Position numbers and translations under genes: made by a program. Of a DNA stretch of 64,000 nucleotides, positions 8,001-16,662 are shown piece by piece; the stretch's first letter is position 1; each line of letters opens with the position of its first letter. Where the stretch lies: NCBI GenBank assembly GCA_020632795.1, contig JACKEV010000014.1, positions 62,001 to 126,000 of the forward strand, given 5' to 3'. Under the pieces are notes generated by a model. It was not told the origin of the DNA and did no database searches. It saw nothing but the letters and a program-made list of their open reading frames with translations. Source of the DNA: Alphaproteobacteria bacterium. GTDB lineage: Bacteria > Myxococcota_A > UBA796 > CAJQPC01.

Positions 8001-9672
8001 GCCAGCGCGCGTGGCCGGTCGGGCCCCGTCGGGCGGGCTGTCGGCGGCGGTGAGCCGTGACCTGGTCGCCCCGGTGACCGGCCGCACGGCCGCGCAGAGC
8101 TTCACCGGTTGGGCCGGGCAGCGCCTGGACCTCGCCGACCCGACCCGGACCCCGGGCCCGGTCTCCTACGCGCAGCCTCCCGCCCGATTCGGTGCGTTCG
8201 TCGCCCCGGATGGCACGGTGCTCTCCGGCGGTCCCGGCAGCGATGTGGTGGCTCCGGCCGCAACCGCGTCCCGGACCAGCACCTGGACCGGTGCGGTCGT
8301 GGCCCGCACCCCCAAGGGTCAGACCATCGGAACCCGTGGTTTCACCACGCCTTCCGGTGAATGGATCGGCACCTCCAGCGTCCGCACGCCGGGCGGCGCC
8401 TTCGCTGGCGCCTCCAGCTTCCGTACCCCCGGCGGTGCCTTCGCTGGCGCCTCCAGCTTCCGCACCCCCGGCGGCGCCTTCGCTGGCGCCTCCAGCTTCC
8501 GCACGCCGGGCAGCGACTTTGCTGGCGCCTCCAGCTTCCGCACGCCGGGCGGCGACTTCGCTGGCGCCTCCAGCTTCCGCACCCCCGGCGGCGCCTTCGC
8601 CGGGGCTTCGGTGACCCGCACGGCCCGCGGCGTCTATTCTGGCGCTTCAACCTGGCTGACCCCAGGTGGAGACTTCCAGGGCGCGGTCGTGGCGCGCACG
8701 CCCGAGGGGACCTACGTGCCGGCGCGCGTCGCGCGTACGCCGGGCGGAGACTTCCAGGGCGCGTCGTCCTTCACCACCCCGGGCGGCGCTTTCGTCGGCG
8801 CTCGGGTCGGTCAGGGGCGCCCGCTGGACTGGGTCGGCGCGCGGGTCAGCACCTCGCCGTGGTCCGGCTATCGGGGCGCCTTCGTGGCCCGCCCCGGTGA
8901 CACCGTTCCGTCAGATATGGCGCTCCCTCCAGGCTTCTCGGGCGGCTCGGCCGGCGCGATGCGGGGCGACCTGCAGGCCACGCTGGGCGCGGTCCACGCG
9001 GGCCAGCCGGCCGCCGGCGCCCCCGGCTGGGCTGAGCGCTCTGTCTCTCCCGTCGCGGTGCGCACGGCTGGAGACTTCATCGGCCAGCTCGCCCGCGCGT
9101 CCGACACCCGCCAGGTGGTCGAGATCATCATGGCGCGGGGCGAGGAGATGCAGAGCACCCAGATGCTGCCTTCGCCGGTCATCCAGGTGATCCAGCAGAT
9201 CCAGGGTGCGGCCCAGGCGGGCGGCGGCGAGGGCGCGGGCGCCTCCCGACGCGGGTCCGGTCGGGCGCCGTCCACCAGCACGATCCGTGGCGGTCGGGTT
9301 CGTGGTGTCCGGTCGAGCGCTCGGGTGCTCTCCGGCTGGACCGGGCTCCCGCCGGGCGCCAGCGCCAGCCGAACTGACGGCGTGGGCGCGGACCGCATCA
9401 CCAGACTCGTCCGCAAACTGAAGGGCCTGATTCACCTCGCTGAGGCCCAGAACCGCTTGTCCGATGCCCAGCGGCAGGTGCGCCTCGCCGCCGCCGACTC
9501 CCCGTCCGCACACCAGGACGGCGGCGGCGCGATGGGGTCCGCCGAGGACGCCGACAAGCAGGACGTCGATATCGAGGCGCTCGGCCGCGAAGTCCTCGAG
9601 ATCGTGAACCGTGAGCTTGAGCTGCGCCAGGAGCGCCGCCAGGAGGATTCCGATGGCAGTACGTGGTGGTAA
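5035..9672 (+). CDS. Giant Ala/Pro/Arg-rich eCIS protein with 13-residue tandem repeats (tape-measure candidate)
   Basis: This 1545-residue protein has three visible parts. Residues 1-150 are arginine-rich with a possible folded segment (IGLSPSFYARFGLADPWIDT). Residues 150-1080 are low-complexity Ala/Pro/Ser/Thr/Arg sequence with short helical islands, and the motif WLxRPYxPARVAxR occurs twice, near residues 161 and 982. Residues 1092-1260 are 13 tandem copies of a TPGGxFxGASSFR-type unit. The C-terminus (LVRKLKGLIHLAEAQNRLSD and a final ELELRQERR helix) looks helical and resembles the ends of large proteins found just before LysM genes in other eCIS loci. Length and position suggest a tape measure or lumen/adhesive protein, but I recognise no domain that proves it. 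The end overlaps the LysM gene start by 20 bases. Confidence 0.6.
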   Translation: MEGKYPGSRLVGRLESRMSRRPRIGLSPSFYARFGLADPWIDTSLDAAPGEVDDAFTFLSARPYFQMMRRLALSRWWRERRRQRFERGRIGLRTADRRRFPGEAPKARPIIGGLWDRTLDMGAMALPEPWAPAAAEDTAQQAGATSGARRRNLPSRPVASPWLVRPYTPARVAARPERREVAEPAPAVRPERRAAPTSTPVTPRQARPAAEPVVIREVVSSPSSDAAPPAPSKAAPSAASGSSPAAARSSAPRATTASPAADRTEQAAPQPTAARPRPIAASAAPTAEPGSTAEPRSPAGASTPARPTARPTTAASTPTVSASDQPDAPTSSTSLVERIARRATASPVTAASVPSAEAAPARAATPATASTKTAVETTLPVTSAAPVAPIAQEPVAAGFAPPAEPPARIRPAERAGRRLAAVVDARDPIARVLEDAAPLLDEGTRRAVRQVIEVTRHLDDAERVIRVQRVLRRSAPTRFVQDAIEDVASSARPASFAAGRIPESGRRTFGLRPVLFGSPAMQTVEPEPVASPAEETSRPRRQPRSAPTHRRPSVAWAAARAVTGIQAPGAPAPRASADRAPMTGAPASRTSAPSGPSASSPPAVERPISRRTSVSRAVAAAGAMRSVEASETPTSTATPAQSSSETPRSSTSPVGVPSGAPAVPGRTLRTAVAPSLSASPVGRQVRALGEAVTPDRLTASPVLRSARRAAVTRMVTSEDGVYVAAPAEVSPVEAGDRSSPRAASAGARVVRGGLTPAATRAPAPQQAFEAPRSPRTERAPASRPASAQSTPETVDFAAPTEAPTQRAARRAAARPSTLAPRVDRPVEAPIAPSVLRRQPVEQVEALASATPMTLAVERLLRSGAPAAAQHPLVQRLLGATPVPAESAAEATVAGPVERIQARADEAPGRVGTATDWAAERLSTTGLPRDRANAPASLLPRMAPVMHETPIVLTAHSESEAQAIAQQVRQQLPRAEVRVRRSPWLERPYSPARVAGRAPSGGLSAAVSRDLVAPVTGRTAAQSFTGWAGQRLDLADPTRTPGPVSYAQPPARFGAFVAPDGTVLSGGPGSDVVAPAATASRTSTWTGAVVARTPKGQTIGTRGFTTPSGEWIGTSSVRTPGGAFAGASSFRTPGGAFAGASSFRTPGGAFAGASSFRTPGSDFAGASSFRTPGGDFAGASSFRTPGGAFAGASVTRTARGVYSGASTWLTPGGDFQGAVVARTPEGTYVPARVARTPGGDFQGASSFTTPGGAFVGARVGQGRPLDWVGARVSTSPWSGYRGAFVARPGDTVPSDMALPPGFSGGSAGAMRGDLQATLGAVHAGQPAAGAPGWAERSVSPVAVRTAGDFIGQLARASDTRQVVEIIMARGEEMQSTQMLPSPVIQVIQQIQGAAQAGGGEGAGASRRGSGRAPSTSTIRGGRVRGVRSSARVLSGWTGLPPGASASRTDGVGADRITRLVRKLKGLIHLAEAQNRLSDAQRQVRLAAADSPSAHQDGGGAMGSAEDADKQDVDIEALGREVLEIVNRELELRQERRQEDSDGSTWW
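8308..8814 (+). repeat. Tandem 39-bp repeat, 13 in-frame copies
   Basis: Thirteen consecutive 39-base units encode 13-residue repeats of TPxGxFxGASSFR type inside the giant eCIS protein. Units 3-8 (8386-8619) are almost identical at DNA level, while the outer units have diverged, which is the usual pattern of tandem expansion from the centre. The period keeps the reading frame exactly. The unit has alternating small and hydrophobic residues with a Gly turn, as in beta-solenoid or fibre repeats; that structural reading is inferred. Confidence 0.9.
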
Positions 9673-10297
9673 GGCGACCTTTCAGGGCCTCGAAAGCGGA
9701 GGCACCTTCACGGTCCAGTACAACCCCAAGGAGTTCAAGTTCGATCGCTCCGTGACCTGGGGTGAGCACAAGGATCAGGGGCCACTCCCCAACGGCCTCG
9801 AGTTCACCAAGATCCCGCCTGCGACCGTGTCGATGGACCTCTACTTCGACACGACCGCCGACGGCAACGGCGACGTGCGCTCCAAGTGGGTCAACGGCCT
9901 CTTGAAGCTCACCAACGCCGACGTGCCGGTGGGTGAGGGCACGACCGACAAGAAGCGGCCGACCAAGGTGCAGTTCTCCTGGGGCTCCTTCAACATGGTC
10001 TGCGTCGTCGAGTCGGTGAACACGACCTTCCTGATGTTCTCCGCCGACGGCACCCCTGTCCGGGCGCGGGTCTCGGTGAAGCTCAAGGAGTGGACCTACC
10101 AGGCGGCCTCCGGCGGCGGCGGCGGCAGCTTCGTCCCGGGCACCAAGGTGCGCCTGGTCAGCTCCTCGGGCGGCACGGCCAGCAGCATCGCGAGCGCCAA
10201 CGGCGTCAGCACGCGGCAGCTCCTGGACGCGAACCCCCAGATCACCGATCCGATGAACATCATGGCGGGCTTGCGGCTGGTCATCCCCTTCCTGTGA
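9653..10297 (+). CDS. LysM-domain eCIS tube-baseplate protein (Pvc7/gp53-like)
   Basis: The 214-residue protein has an N-terminal tube-initiator-like domain (FTVQYNPKEFKFDRSVTW near residue 20, a signature of this eCIS/phage family) and a C-terminal LysM-like module from about residue 160 (SSGGTASSIASANGVSTRQL, with DPMNIMAGLRLVIP at the end). In characterised systems this family joins the inner tube to the baseplate hub, as T4 gp53 or Pvc7 do. An upstream GTG/ATG in the same frame exists at 9611, but ATG 9653 has a near-perfect AGGAGG at 9641-9646 and starts MAVRGGKATF. The first 20 bases overlap the giant gene. Confidence 0.85.
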   Translation: MAVRGGKATFQGLESGGTFTVQYNPKEFKFDRSVTWGEHKDQGPLPNGLEFTKIPPATVSMDLYFDTTADGNGDVRSKWVNGLLKLTNADVPVGEGTTDKKRPTKVQFSWGSFNMVCVVESVNTTFLMFSADGTPVRARVSVKLKEWTYQAASGGGGGSFVPGTKVRLVSSSGGTASSIASANGVSTRQLLDANPQITDPMNIMAGLRLVIPFL

Positions 10298-10351
10298 TCG
10301 CCCTCTCCCGTCGTCCGCCTCGCCAATCCCACATCGCTGAGGGTTGAACCG

Positions 10352-11395
10352 ATGTTTGCAAATGAAAGTGCCCCAGTCTCGACGGCCCCGGGCTTCGAGG
10401 TCACCATCGGTGGTCAGAAGTTCGACCAGGCGAACGGCGGCGGCGTCCAGATGCTCGTCGTCGAGGACCACGTCGACATGGTCGCCATGTTGACGCTCCG
10501 CATGGGCGGCAACGAGACCCAGCCTCGTTGGACCTGGAAGATCGGCGATGACGTGACGGTCAAGATCGGCGAGGGCTCCCGCGAGTTCTTCAAGGGCCAG
10601 ATCACCTCGATGGAGCCGAGCTATCAGGTTGAGGGCACCTCCAGCATCACCATCCGTGCGCTGGACGACACGCACAAGCTGGGCCGCGGCCGTCAGACCC
10701 GCACCTTCGAGGAGAAGTCGGACTCCGACATCGTCAAGGAGGTCGCTGGGGAGATGGGCCTGAGCGTCCAGGCCGAGGACACCGGCGAGCCCACCAAGTA
10801 CACCATCCAGCGCAACGAGAGCAACATCGCCTTCCTCAAGCGCCTCGCGGCCCGGAACAACTTCATCCTTCGGGTCGAGGACGGAAAGCTCTTCTTCGGT
10901 GAAGCCCAGTTCTCGGGCAGCGTCTACACCATCAAGATGGGCGACAACCTCAAGTCCATGCGGCGGTCCTACAACACCACCGACATGGTCCAGAAGGTCG
11001 TGGTGCGCGGCTGGGACATCATGGCCAAGGAGCCCATCGTCGGTCAGGCCACCACCGGCGACATCCAGGCCATCGGCGGCGGCCAGCTGGGCGCTGACAA
11101 GGCCGGCACCTTCGGCGACTCCACCGCCTACATCACCGACGTGCCGGTGACCAGCCAGGCCCAGGCCGACAAGCTCGCCAAGTCGGAGATGAACCGCCTC
11201 GCCCGCCAGTATTGCCGGGGCAGCGCCTCGATCCAGGGCAACGAGCAGGTGCGCGCGGGCAAGGTCGTGAACTTCGACGGGCTCCAGCAGGGCGTCAACG
11301 GAGAGGTCTTCGTGCTCTCCAGCCGCCACATCATCAGCGAGCGCTCCGGCTACACCACCGAGTTCTCCTTCTGCGCCACCTCAGAAGGCAGCTAG
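10352..11395 (+). CDS. gpD/gp27-like hub protein of the eCIS baseplate
   Basis: This 347-residue protein belongs to the phage late control D / gp27 / VgrG-N family (Pvc8 type), forming the trimeric central hub. Supporting segments are HVDMVAMLTLRMGGNE near residue 40, the FFKGQITSMEPSYQVEG stretch at about 85-100, and YTIQRNESNIAFLKRLAARN near 150-170, a very typical gpD motif. The C-terminus ends with a hub strand set and no OB-fold or beta-helix spike, so this is hub only, whereas VgrG-type proteins are 500 residues or more. The 218-base gap that follows (11396-11613) holds no gpV or PAAR gene that I can see. Confidence 0.87.
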   Translation: MFANESAPVSTAPGFEVTIGGQKFDQANGGGVQMLVVEDHVDMVAMLTLRMGGNETQPRWTWKIGDDVTVKIGEGSREFFKGQITSMEPSYQVEGTSSITIRALDDTHKLGRGRQTRTFEEKSDSDIVKEVAGEMGLSVQAEDTGEPTKYTIQRNESNIAFLKRLAARNNFILRVEDGKLFFGEAQFSGSVYTIKMGDNLKSMRRSYNTTDMVQKVVVRGWDIMAKEPIVGQATTGDIQAIGGGQLGADKAGTFGDSTAYITDVPVTSQAQADKLAKSEMNRLARQYCRGSASIQGNEQVRAGKVVNFDGLQQGVNGEVFVLSSRHIISERSGYTTEFSFCATSEGS

Positions 11396-11613
11396 CCCCT
11401 CCGCGTCCGCGCTCGCCATGAACCGCTGAGCGCGCGCCTCGTGCGGCCCATCGATCGTGCCGCGAGGCGGCGCGTTCGCATCAGAGCCCTGGAATTCATG
11501 AAGAAAAACCGAACGGTCGGCGACGGGCGCTTTCCCCATCGGCCAATTCCGGTATTGTTTGCCCGAACCAGTGGGACCCTACCAGCCGCGCAGAGCGCCG
11601 GGAGTCGCGACGC

Positions 11614-12009
11614 ATGAGCATCGACCAGGAGTATCTCGGGCGAGGGTGGTCCTTCCCGTTCGGCTTCGACTCCGCCGACGGCGGCGTCTCGATGTCCACG
11701 GGCGAGGAGAACATCCGCCAGTGCATCGCCATCATCCTCAGCACCAAGCCCGGTGAGCGGCAGATGCTGCCGACCTTCGGCTGCCGCATCCACGAGCTGC
11801 TCTTCGCGCCGAACACCAAGGCCACGTCTGCGCTCATCGCCCACCACGTGCGCGAGGCCCTGGCCCTCTGGGAGCCCCGAATCGAAGTCACCGATGTGAA
11901 CGCGCACCCGGGCCCCAACGGCACCGTGGAGGTGCGCGTCGACTACGTGATCACCGCCACGCGGGCGACGCAGTCCATCACTCAAGCCCTCTCCACCGTC
12001 AACAGGTAG
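11614..12009 (+). CDS. gp25-like baseplate wedge protein (Pvc9 type)
   Basis: This 131-residue protein is a GPW/gp25 family member, a baseplate wedge component thought to nucleate sheath polymerisation. It shows the hallmark INSTEP: an 'ENIRQCIAIILSTKPGERQM' helix followed by LPTFGCRIHELLFAPN, corresponding to the conserved 'L..I...L.t.pGeR.m.P.fG' motif including the E-R-x-M core. The end carries the usual VRVDYVITATRATQSI strand. The ATG starts a typical SIDQEYLGRGWSFPF leader. The gene is followed by the J-like gene after 6 bases, so the two are surely co-translated. Confidence 0.93.
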   Translation: MSIDQEYLGRGWSFPFGFDSADGGVSMSTGEENIRQCIAIILSTKPGERQMLPTFGCRIHELLFAPNTKATSALIAHHVREALALWEPRIEVTDVNAHPGPNGTVEVRVDYVITATRATQSITQALSTVNR

Positions 12010-12015
12010 CCCCAG

Positions 12016-15000
12016 ATGCCCATCAAGCCCCCGAACCTCGATGACCGACGCTATGAAGACATCGTCGCCGAGGCCCGGGCCCTGATCCCGCAGTACTGCC
12101 CCGAGTGGACCAACCTCGGCGACGCCGACCCCGGAATGACCCTCGTCCAGCTCTTCGCCTGGATGACGGAGATGACCATCTACCGGCTCAACCGGGTGCC
12201 GGACAAGACCTACATCCACTTCCTCAACTTCATCGGCGAGGAGCGCCGCCCCGCCCGCCCCGCGGTCGCCCCCGTCACCTTCAACCTGCGCAACGAAGAC
12301 CCGATCGAGCTGCCGGCGTTCACCCGCGTCTCCACCCGCCAGCGCGAGGACCGCCCCTCCCTGGACTACCTCTGCGTCCAGGGCCTCACCATCCACGACG
12401 CCTCCATCAACCGGGTCATGGCGGTGCGCGGCGGCCAGCGCCCGGCGGTCCGCGAGGTCCCCTTCACCCTGCTCGGCGGCCACAAGAGCGTGCTGACCTT
12501 CGCCTCGGGGCGCGGCGTCTCCCTCTTCGACCTCGACCCAGAGGTCTGCGGCCCCCAGGCCTACACCCCCCACCAGTTCTACTACATCGGGCACGACGAC
12601 TTCCGCCTGATGAACATCGACCCCGAGGAGACCCCCACCCTCGGGCGGCTGCGGATCCGCCGGGGCGCCCAGGACACCGACGAGCTGTCCATCATCTCCT
12701 TCTTCCGCTGGGAGTACCCCACCGCCGAGGGCTGGGCCCCGATCGCCGTCGACCTGGAGCCCGAGGAGATCCTCGGCATGCCCGAGCAGATCCTGCTCAC
12801 CGCGCTGCCCGGCGTCGTCCCCATCGACCGCTTCGGGGTGGGCGAGCACTCCTTCAAGCTCCCCGACAGCATCAGCAGCCAGCAGTGGTGGATCCGCGGC
12901 CACCTGGACTACGAGCGCTGGCTGGCCTCCCGCATGCTGGAGGACCTCGAGCTCTCCTGGCGGGACGACCGCGGCGGCGAGCCCCGCGCCCTCAACAACT
13001 GGACGGTGCGCAGCGCGGGCCGCAACCTGGAGTTCTTCCTCCAGGACGTGCCCCCCATCCGCGGCGGCTGGACCATCCGCCTGGCGATGGTCGACCGCGG
13101 CCTGCCCGCCGGCCGCAACTCCTACCTGCCGCGCTACGCCTGGTACTACCGCCGCGGCGAGGTCTGGGAGGAGATCCCCCGCGAGCGGGTCCGCATGCAG
13201 GGCACCGAGGTCGTCATCACCGGCCCGCTGACCGACATGGCCACCGACGGCTTCAACCTCCGCGCCGAGCGCCGCGAGACGGTGTTCATCCGCGGCTTCA
13301 TCCCCGAGCTGGAGCTGGACGTCAACTGGGTGCGCCCGGTCCAGGTCACCATGCTGGCCGGCGACGACCCCCGCCGCGTGCTGCCCCTGCTGCTCGACGA
13401 GGGCCCCTGGTCGCCCTTCCAGATGAACGCCGTGCTGCCGCCCACCATCGGCCGCAAGTGGTACGTCGGCTCCGACCTGTTCGAGAACCGCCGCCAGGCC
13501 CCGGTGCTCGTCGAGATCGAGATCGGCTTCGAGATGAACGGCGAGCCCGTCGTCGAGCCGGTCGAGGACTACATGCTCCAGCTGACCTACCGCGCCGAGG
13601 ACAGTTGGCGCGTGGTCTACAGCCCCGACAAGGTCTACACCGGCTTCACCTTCGGCACCCTGGACGAGGAGGGCGCCAAGAAGGCCGGCCGCCGCCGCGT
13701 CCGCATGATCATCGACCCCAAGGACCAGCTCAAGGGCCTCGCCCGCCACGAGGTCGGCGGCGTCGAGACCACCTGGCTGCGGTTCGAGCTCATCAAGTCC
13801 AACCTCACCGGCCAGGACGCCAAGAAGAACACCCACCCCGTCGTGCCCCGCATCTACGGCGTGCGCCTGGGCGCGGACAAGACCCTGGGCGATGGCACCT
13901 ACGAGCAGCCCCTGCCCAACCCGCGCATGGCCCAGCTCGACCACCGCGAGCACAACCGCCGCCTCACCCGCTGCGTGACCCGGGCCTCGGGCCGCATGTA
14001 CGAGGCCTACCCCTACTTCCCCTTCATCGAGATCGACGAGGAGAACCTCGCCCTCTACCTCCAGTTCGACAAGCCCCTGCCCAAGGGCAGCCGCCACGCC
14101 CTGCACTTCCGCTGCCGCGGCGAGGCCTTCCTGCCCGACGGCGTGCGGGTGGACTGGGAGCTGCTGGAGCAGCGCGACCACACCCGCACGAGCTGGCGCC
14201 GCCTGCTGTCCTCCAGCGAGGAGAGCGAGTCGGGCGTGCCCGTCTACACCCTCGACAAGACCGGCGAGCTGGAGTTCGCCCTGCCCGAGGTGCCCCCCGT
14301 GCCCACCGAGGGCTTCTGGCTGCGGGCCCGCTTCATGGTGCCCCAGAAGATGGACCTCGACCAGGTCCCGGCGCTGCCCCCGGTCACCCACCTCATGCTG
14401 AACACCGTCGAGGCGGTCAACCTCGTCTCCATCCCCCGGGAGCGTTTCTCGGGCCTCGGCGTGCCCAACCAGACCCTGGAGCTGCGCCGCCAGCCCATCT
14501 TCGTGCACCCCCACGAGACGGACAAGGCGGTCTTCCCCCGCCCCGAGATCTTCACCGACATCGAGCTCTTCGTGGAGAAGTCCGGCGGCGAGCGGGAGCG
14601 GTGGACGATGCTGCCCGAGGGCAACTTCCTCACCGCCGGGAAGGACGACGCCGTCTACATCGTCGACCCCGTCGACGGCACCCTGCTCTTCGGCAACGGC
14701 ATCCGGGGCCGCATGCTGCCGGTGGGCACCAACAACATCATCGTGGAGCGCTACCACGAGGTCCCCGGCGCCAAGGGCAACATCGGCGTGGGCCAGATCA
14801 CCGTCTGCGACCAGGTCAACGACCAGGTCCAGTGCGTGAACCTGCTGCCGGCGGTCGGCGGCCGCAACGCCGAGACCATTGAGGAGATCATCCGGCGGGC
14901 CCCCAGCCTGCTGACCTCCCGCGACCGCGCGGTCACCCGCCAGGACTTCGAGATCATCGCCCGCGAGGCGTCCGGCGAGGTCGCCCGGGCCGCCTGCCCC

Positions 15001-15528
15001 GGCAAGATGGGCCGCGACGGCACCGTCGAGGTCGTCATCCTGCCCCAGCGCCGCGAGGGCGAGCGGACCCCCGACCCCTTCCTCTCCGCGGGCCTGCGGG
15101 ACCACGTCGAGGCCTACCTGCGCCGCCGCTGCCTCATCAACGTCGAGCCCAAGGTGCGGCTGGCCTCCTTCCTGCCCATCGACCTCTCGGTCACCCTGCG
15201 CCTGCGCCCCAACGCCAACCAGCTCGTCGTCCGCGAGCAGGCCGAGGACTGGGTCACCCGCTTCCTCGACCCCTACGTGGGCGGCCTGGACGCCATGGGC
15301 TGGCCCTTCGGCGGCACCCTCTACGCCCAGGACTTCGGGCGCCTCGTCTCCGACATCGTCGAGGTCCGCCACGTCGTCGCCGTGCAGATCTACGACATGC
15401 GCGGCGACCGGATGAAGGGCCCGCCGGGCTGGGAGGAGGGCGAGGGCCTCTCCGAGCTGGTCCTGGCGGGCCACGACCTGTTCACCGTGCGGCGCGTCCG
15501 CATCCGGACCGAGGAGGCTGAGGAGTGA
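12016..15528 (+). CDS. gpJ-like baseplate assembly protein (Pvc11 type), very long
   Basis: This 1170-residue protein is a baseplate J-like wedge protein of the long 'putative baseplate assembly protein' class. The N-terminus has DDRRYEDIVAEARALIPQYC and WTNLGDADPGMTLVQLFAWM, typical of the family. The C-terminal third has LLFGNGIRGRMLPVGTNNII, then GNIGVG, then AVTRQDFEIIAREASGEVAR, all conserved in J proteins. A long central region (about residues 300-800) has no motif that I recognise and may be inserted beta-sandwich domains. Its stop overlaps the GTG start of the next gene by 4 bases. In the particle it should pair with the gpI-like protein as wedge. Confidence 0.93.
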   Translation: MPIKPPNLDDRRYEDIVAEARALIPQYCPEWTNLGDADPGMTLVQLFAWMTEMTIYRLNRVPDKTYIHFLNFIGEERRPARPAVAPVTFNLRNEDPIELPAFTRVSTRQREDRPSLDYLCVQGLTIHDASINRVMAVRGGQRPAVREVPFTLLGGHKSVLTFASGRGVSLFDLDPEVCGPQAYTPHQFYYIGHDDFRLMNIDPEETPTLGRLRIRRGAQDTDELSIISFFRWEYPTAEGWAPIAVDLEPEEILGMPEQILLTALPGVVPIDRFGVGEHSFKLPDSISSQQWWIRGHLDYERWLASRMLEDLELSWRDDRGGEPRALNNWTVRSAGRNLEFFLQDVPPIRGGWTIRLAMVDRGLPAGRNSYLPRYAWYYRRGEVWEEIPRERVRMQGTEVVITGPLTDMATDGFNLRAERRETVFIRGFIPELELDVNWVRPVQVTMLAGDDPRRVLPLLLDEGPWSPFQMNAVLPPTIGRKWYVGSDLFENRRQAPVLVEIEIGFEMNGEPVVEPVEDYMLQLTYRAEDSWRVVYSPDKVYTGFTFGTLDEEGAKKAGRRRVRMIIDPKDQLKGLARHEVGGVETTWLRFELIKSNLTGQDAKKNTHPVVPRIYGVRLGADKTLGDGTYEQPLPNPRMAQLDHREHNRRLTRCVTRASGRMYEAYPYFPFIEIDEENLALYLQFDKPLPKGSRHALHFRCRGEAFLPDGVRVDWELLEQRDHTRTSWRRLLSSSEESESGVPVYTLDKTGELEFALPEVPPVPTEGFWLRARFMVPQKMDLDQVPALPPVTHLMLNTVEAVNLVSIPRERFSGLGVPNQTLELRRQPIFVHPHETDKAVFPRPEIFTDIELFVEKSGGERERWTMLPEGNFLTAGKDDAVYIVDPVDGTLLFGNGIRGRMLPVGTNNIIVERYHEVPGAKGNIGVGQITVCDQVNDQVQCVNLLPAVGGRNAETIEEIIRRAPSLLTSRDRAVTRQDFEIIAREASGEVARAACPGKMGRDGTVEVVILPQRREGERTPDPFLSAGLRDHVEAYLRRRCLINVEPKVRLASFLPIDLSVTLRLRPNANQLVVREQAEDWVTRFLDPYVGGLDAMGWPFGGTLYAQDFGRLVSDIVEVRHVVAVQIYDMRGDRMKGPPGWEEGEGLSELVLAGHDLFTVRRVRIRTEEAEE

Positions 15529-16619
15529 ACCCGCAGCTCCCAGCGCTGCCCGGCAAGGGCATCCCCGTCGTCCCGGGCGACTACGACCACCTCCGCACCG
15601 TCGTGGAGGTGAACTACCCGGTGCGCGCCGCCCGGGTCTTCCTCAACCGCCACCTCTCCAACCGGGTCACCGTGCACCTGGTCGAGGCCCAGCGCGGCGA
15701 GCGGGTGGGCCACGTCCGCGCGGTCCAGGTCAACCCCGCAGCCGGCGGCGAGCCCGCCATCATCCGCGGCGTGCGCACCCTGCCCGACGGCTCCCGGGCC
15801 AGCCACTTCGTGCCCGACGACCTGGTCACCGTCCGCGCCGAGCTGGCCACCGTCGACGGCCGCCCCCCCGGCGGGCTGGACCCCCGGGACACCATCGTCC
15901 TCCACATCCCGGTGCGCGGCTACCTGCGCTTCCTGCCCGGGGCGTACCAGGGCGCGGTCCCCACCGAGCAGCGCACCATCGTCAAGGCCGACGAGGCCTC
16001 CACCCGCCGCTGGGGGGTCCGCGACGAGGTCAGCACCGCCGAGGTGCGCGGGGTGAACACCGACGCGACGCGACGGTTCCTGTTCATCTACCAGCACATG
16101 ATGACCTCGATCGTCGACCGCATCGAGCAGATCTCCTCGCTGACCGATCCCCTCACCGCCGACCCCAAGTTCCTCCCCTGGATCGCGTCCTGGGTCACCT
16201 TCACCCTGGACGAGTCCCTGCCCCTGCACCAGCAGCGCGAGCTGGTGCGCCGCGCCATCCGGCTCTACCGCACCCGCGGCACCAAGGAGGGGGTCGAGGA
16301 GATCATCCGCGTGCTGACCGCCGCCCCGGTCAAGGTCAGCCCCCGCGAGAAGCCCCAGCCCTTCGCCCTGGGCGCGGCGACCCTCGCGGGCGGTCGCACC
16401 CCCGCCGAGCGCTACGTGCGCTCCGAGGGCCGGGCCAACTACCTCTACAAGACCGAGCGCGAGCCCATCAACTTCTTCGCGCTGGTCCTGGAGCCCCGCT
16501 ATCGCTTCGAGAAGCGCTTCTCCGAGCGCGCGCCGGCTGTGCTTCGCCGGCTGACCCAGATCGTCACGGCCGAGAAGCCCGCCCACATCACCTTCACCAT
16601 CCGCTTCGAAGGGGACTGA
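15525..16619 (+). CDS. gpI-like tail/baseplate protein (Pvc12 type)
   Basis: This 364-residue protein starts at GTG overlapping the upstream stop as GTGA. The core from about residue 125 reads YLRFLPGAYQG and then RFLFIYQHMMTSIVDRIEQI and DPKFLPWIASWVTFTLDESL, the signature of the P2 gpI / Pvc12 family. RRAIRLYRTRGTKEGVEEII follows, another strong family match. Residues 1-120 form a separate N-terminal domain that is not part of the phage gpI core. The protein is expected to sit on the baseplate wedge and hold fibres. Confidence 0.9.
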   Translation: MNPQLPALPGKGIPVVPGDYDHLRTVVEVNYPVRAARVFLNRHLSNRVTVHLVEAQRGERVGHVRAVQVNPAAGGEPAIIRGVRTLPDGSRASHFVPDDLVTVRAELATVDGRPPGGLDPRDTIVLHIPVRGYLRFLPGAYQGAVPTEQRTIVKADEASTRRWGVRDEVSTAEVRGVNTDATRRFLFIYQHMMTSIVDRIEQISSLTDPLTADPKFLPWIASWVTFTLDESLPLHQQRELVRRAIRLYRTRGTKEGVEEIIRVLTAAPVKVSPREKPQPFALGAATLAGGRTPAERYVRSEGRANYLYKTEREPINFFALVLEPRYRFEKRFSERAPAVLRRLTQIVTAEKPAHITFTIRFEGD

Positions 16620-16662
16620 GCGCCGCCCCCGCCGTCCCCTTTGACGCCCCAAGGTCTGCACC

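Noticed and set aside
8308..8814. Possible CRISPR array
   Set aside because: Units are contiguous 39-mers with no spacers and exactly preserve the reading frame of a large gene.
9398..11329. Minus-strand open frame opposite the LysM and hub genes
   Set aside because: Shadow of two recognised eCIS genes; no domain seen in it.
11392..15474. Minus-strand open frame of over 1300 codons opposite the gpJ-like gene
   Set aside because: It mirrors the coding strand, is made of repetitive Leu/Gly/Val/Asp sequence typical of antisense shadows, and overlaps three certain genes.
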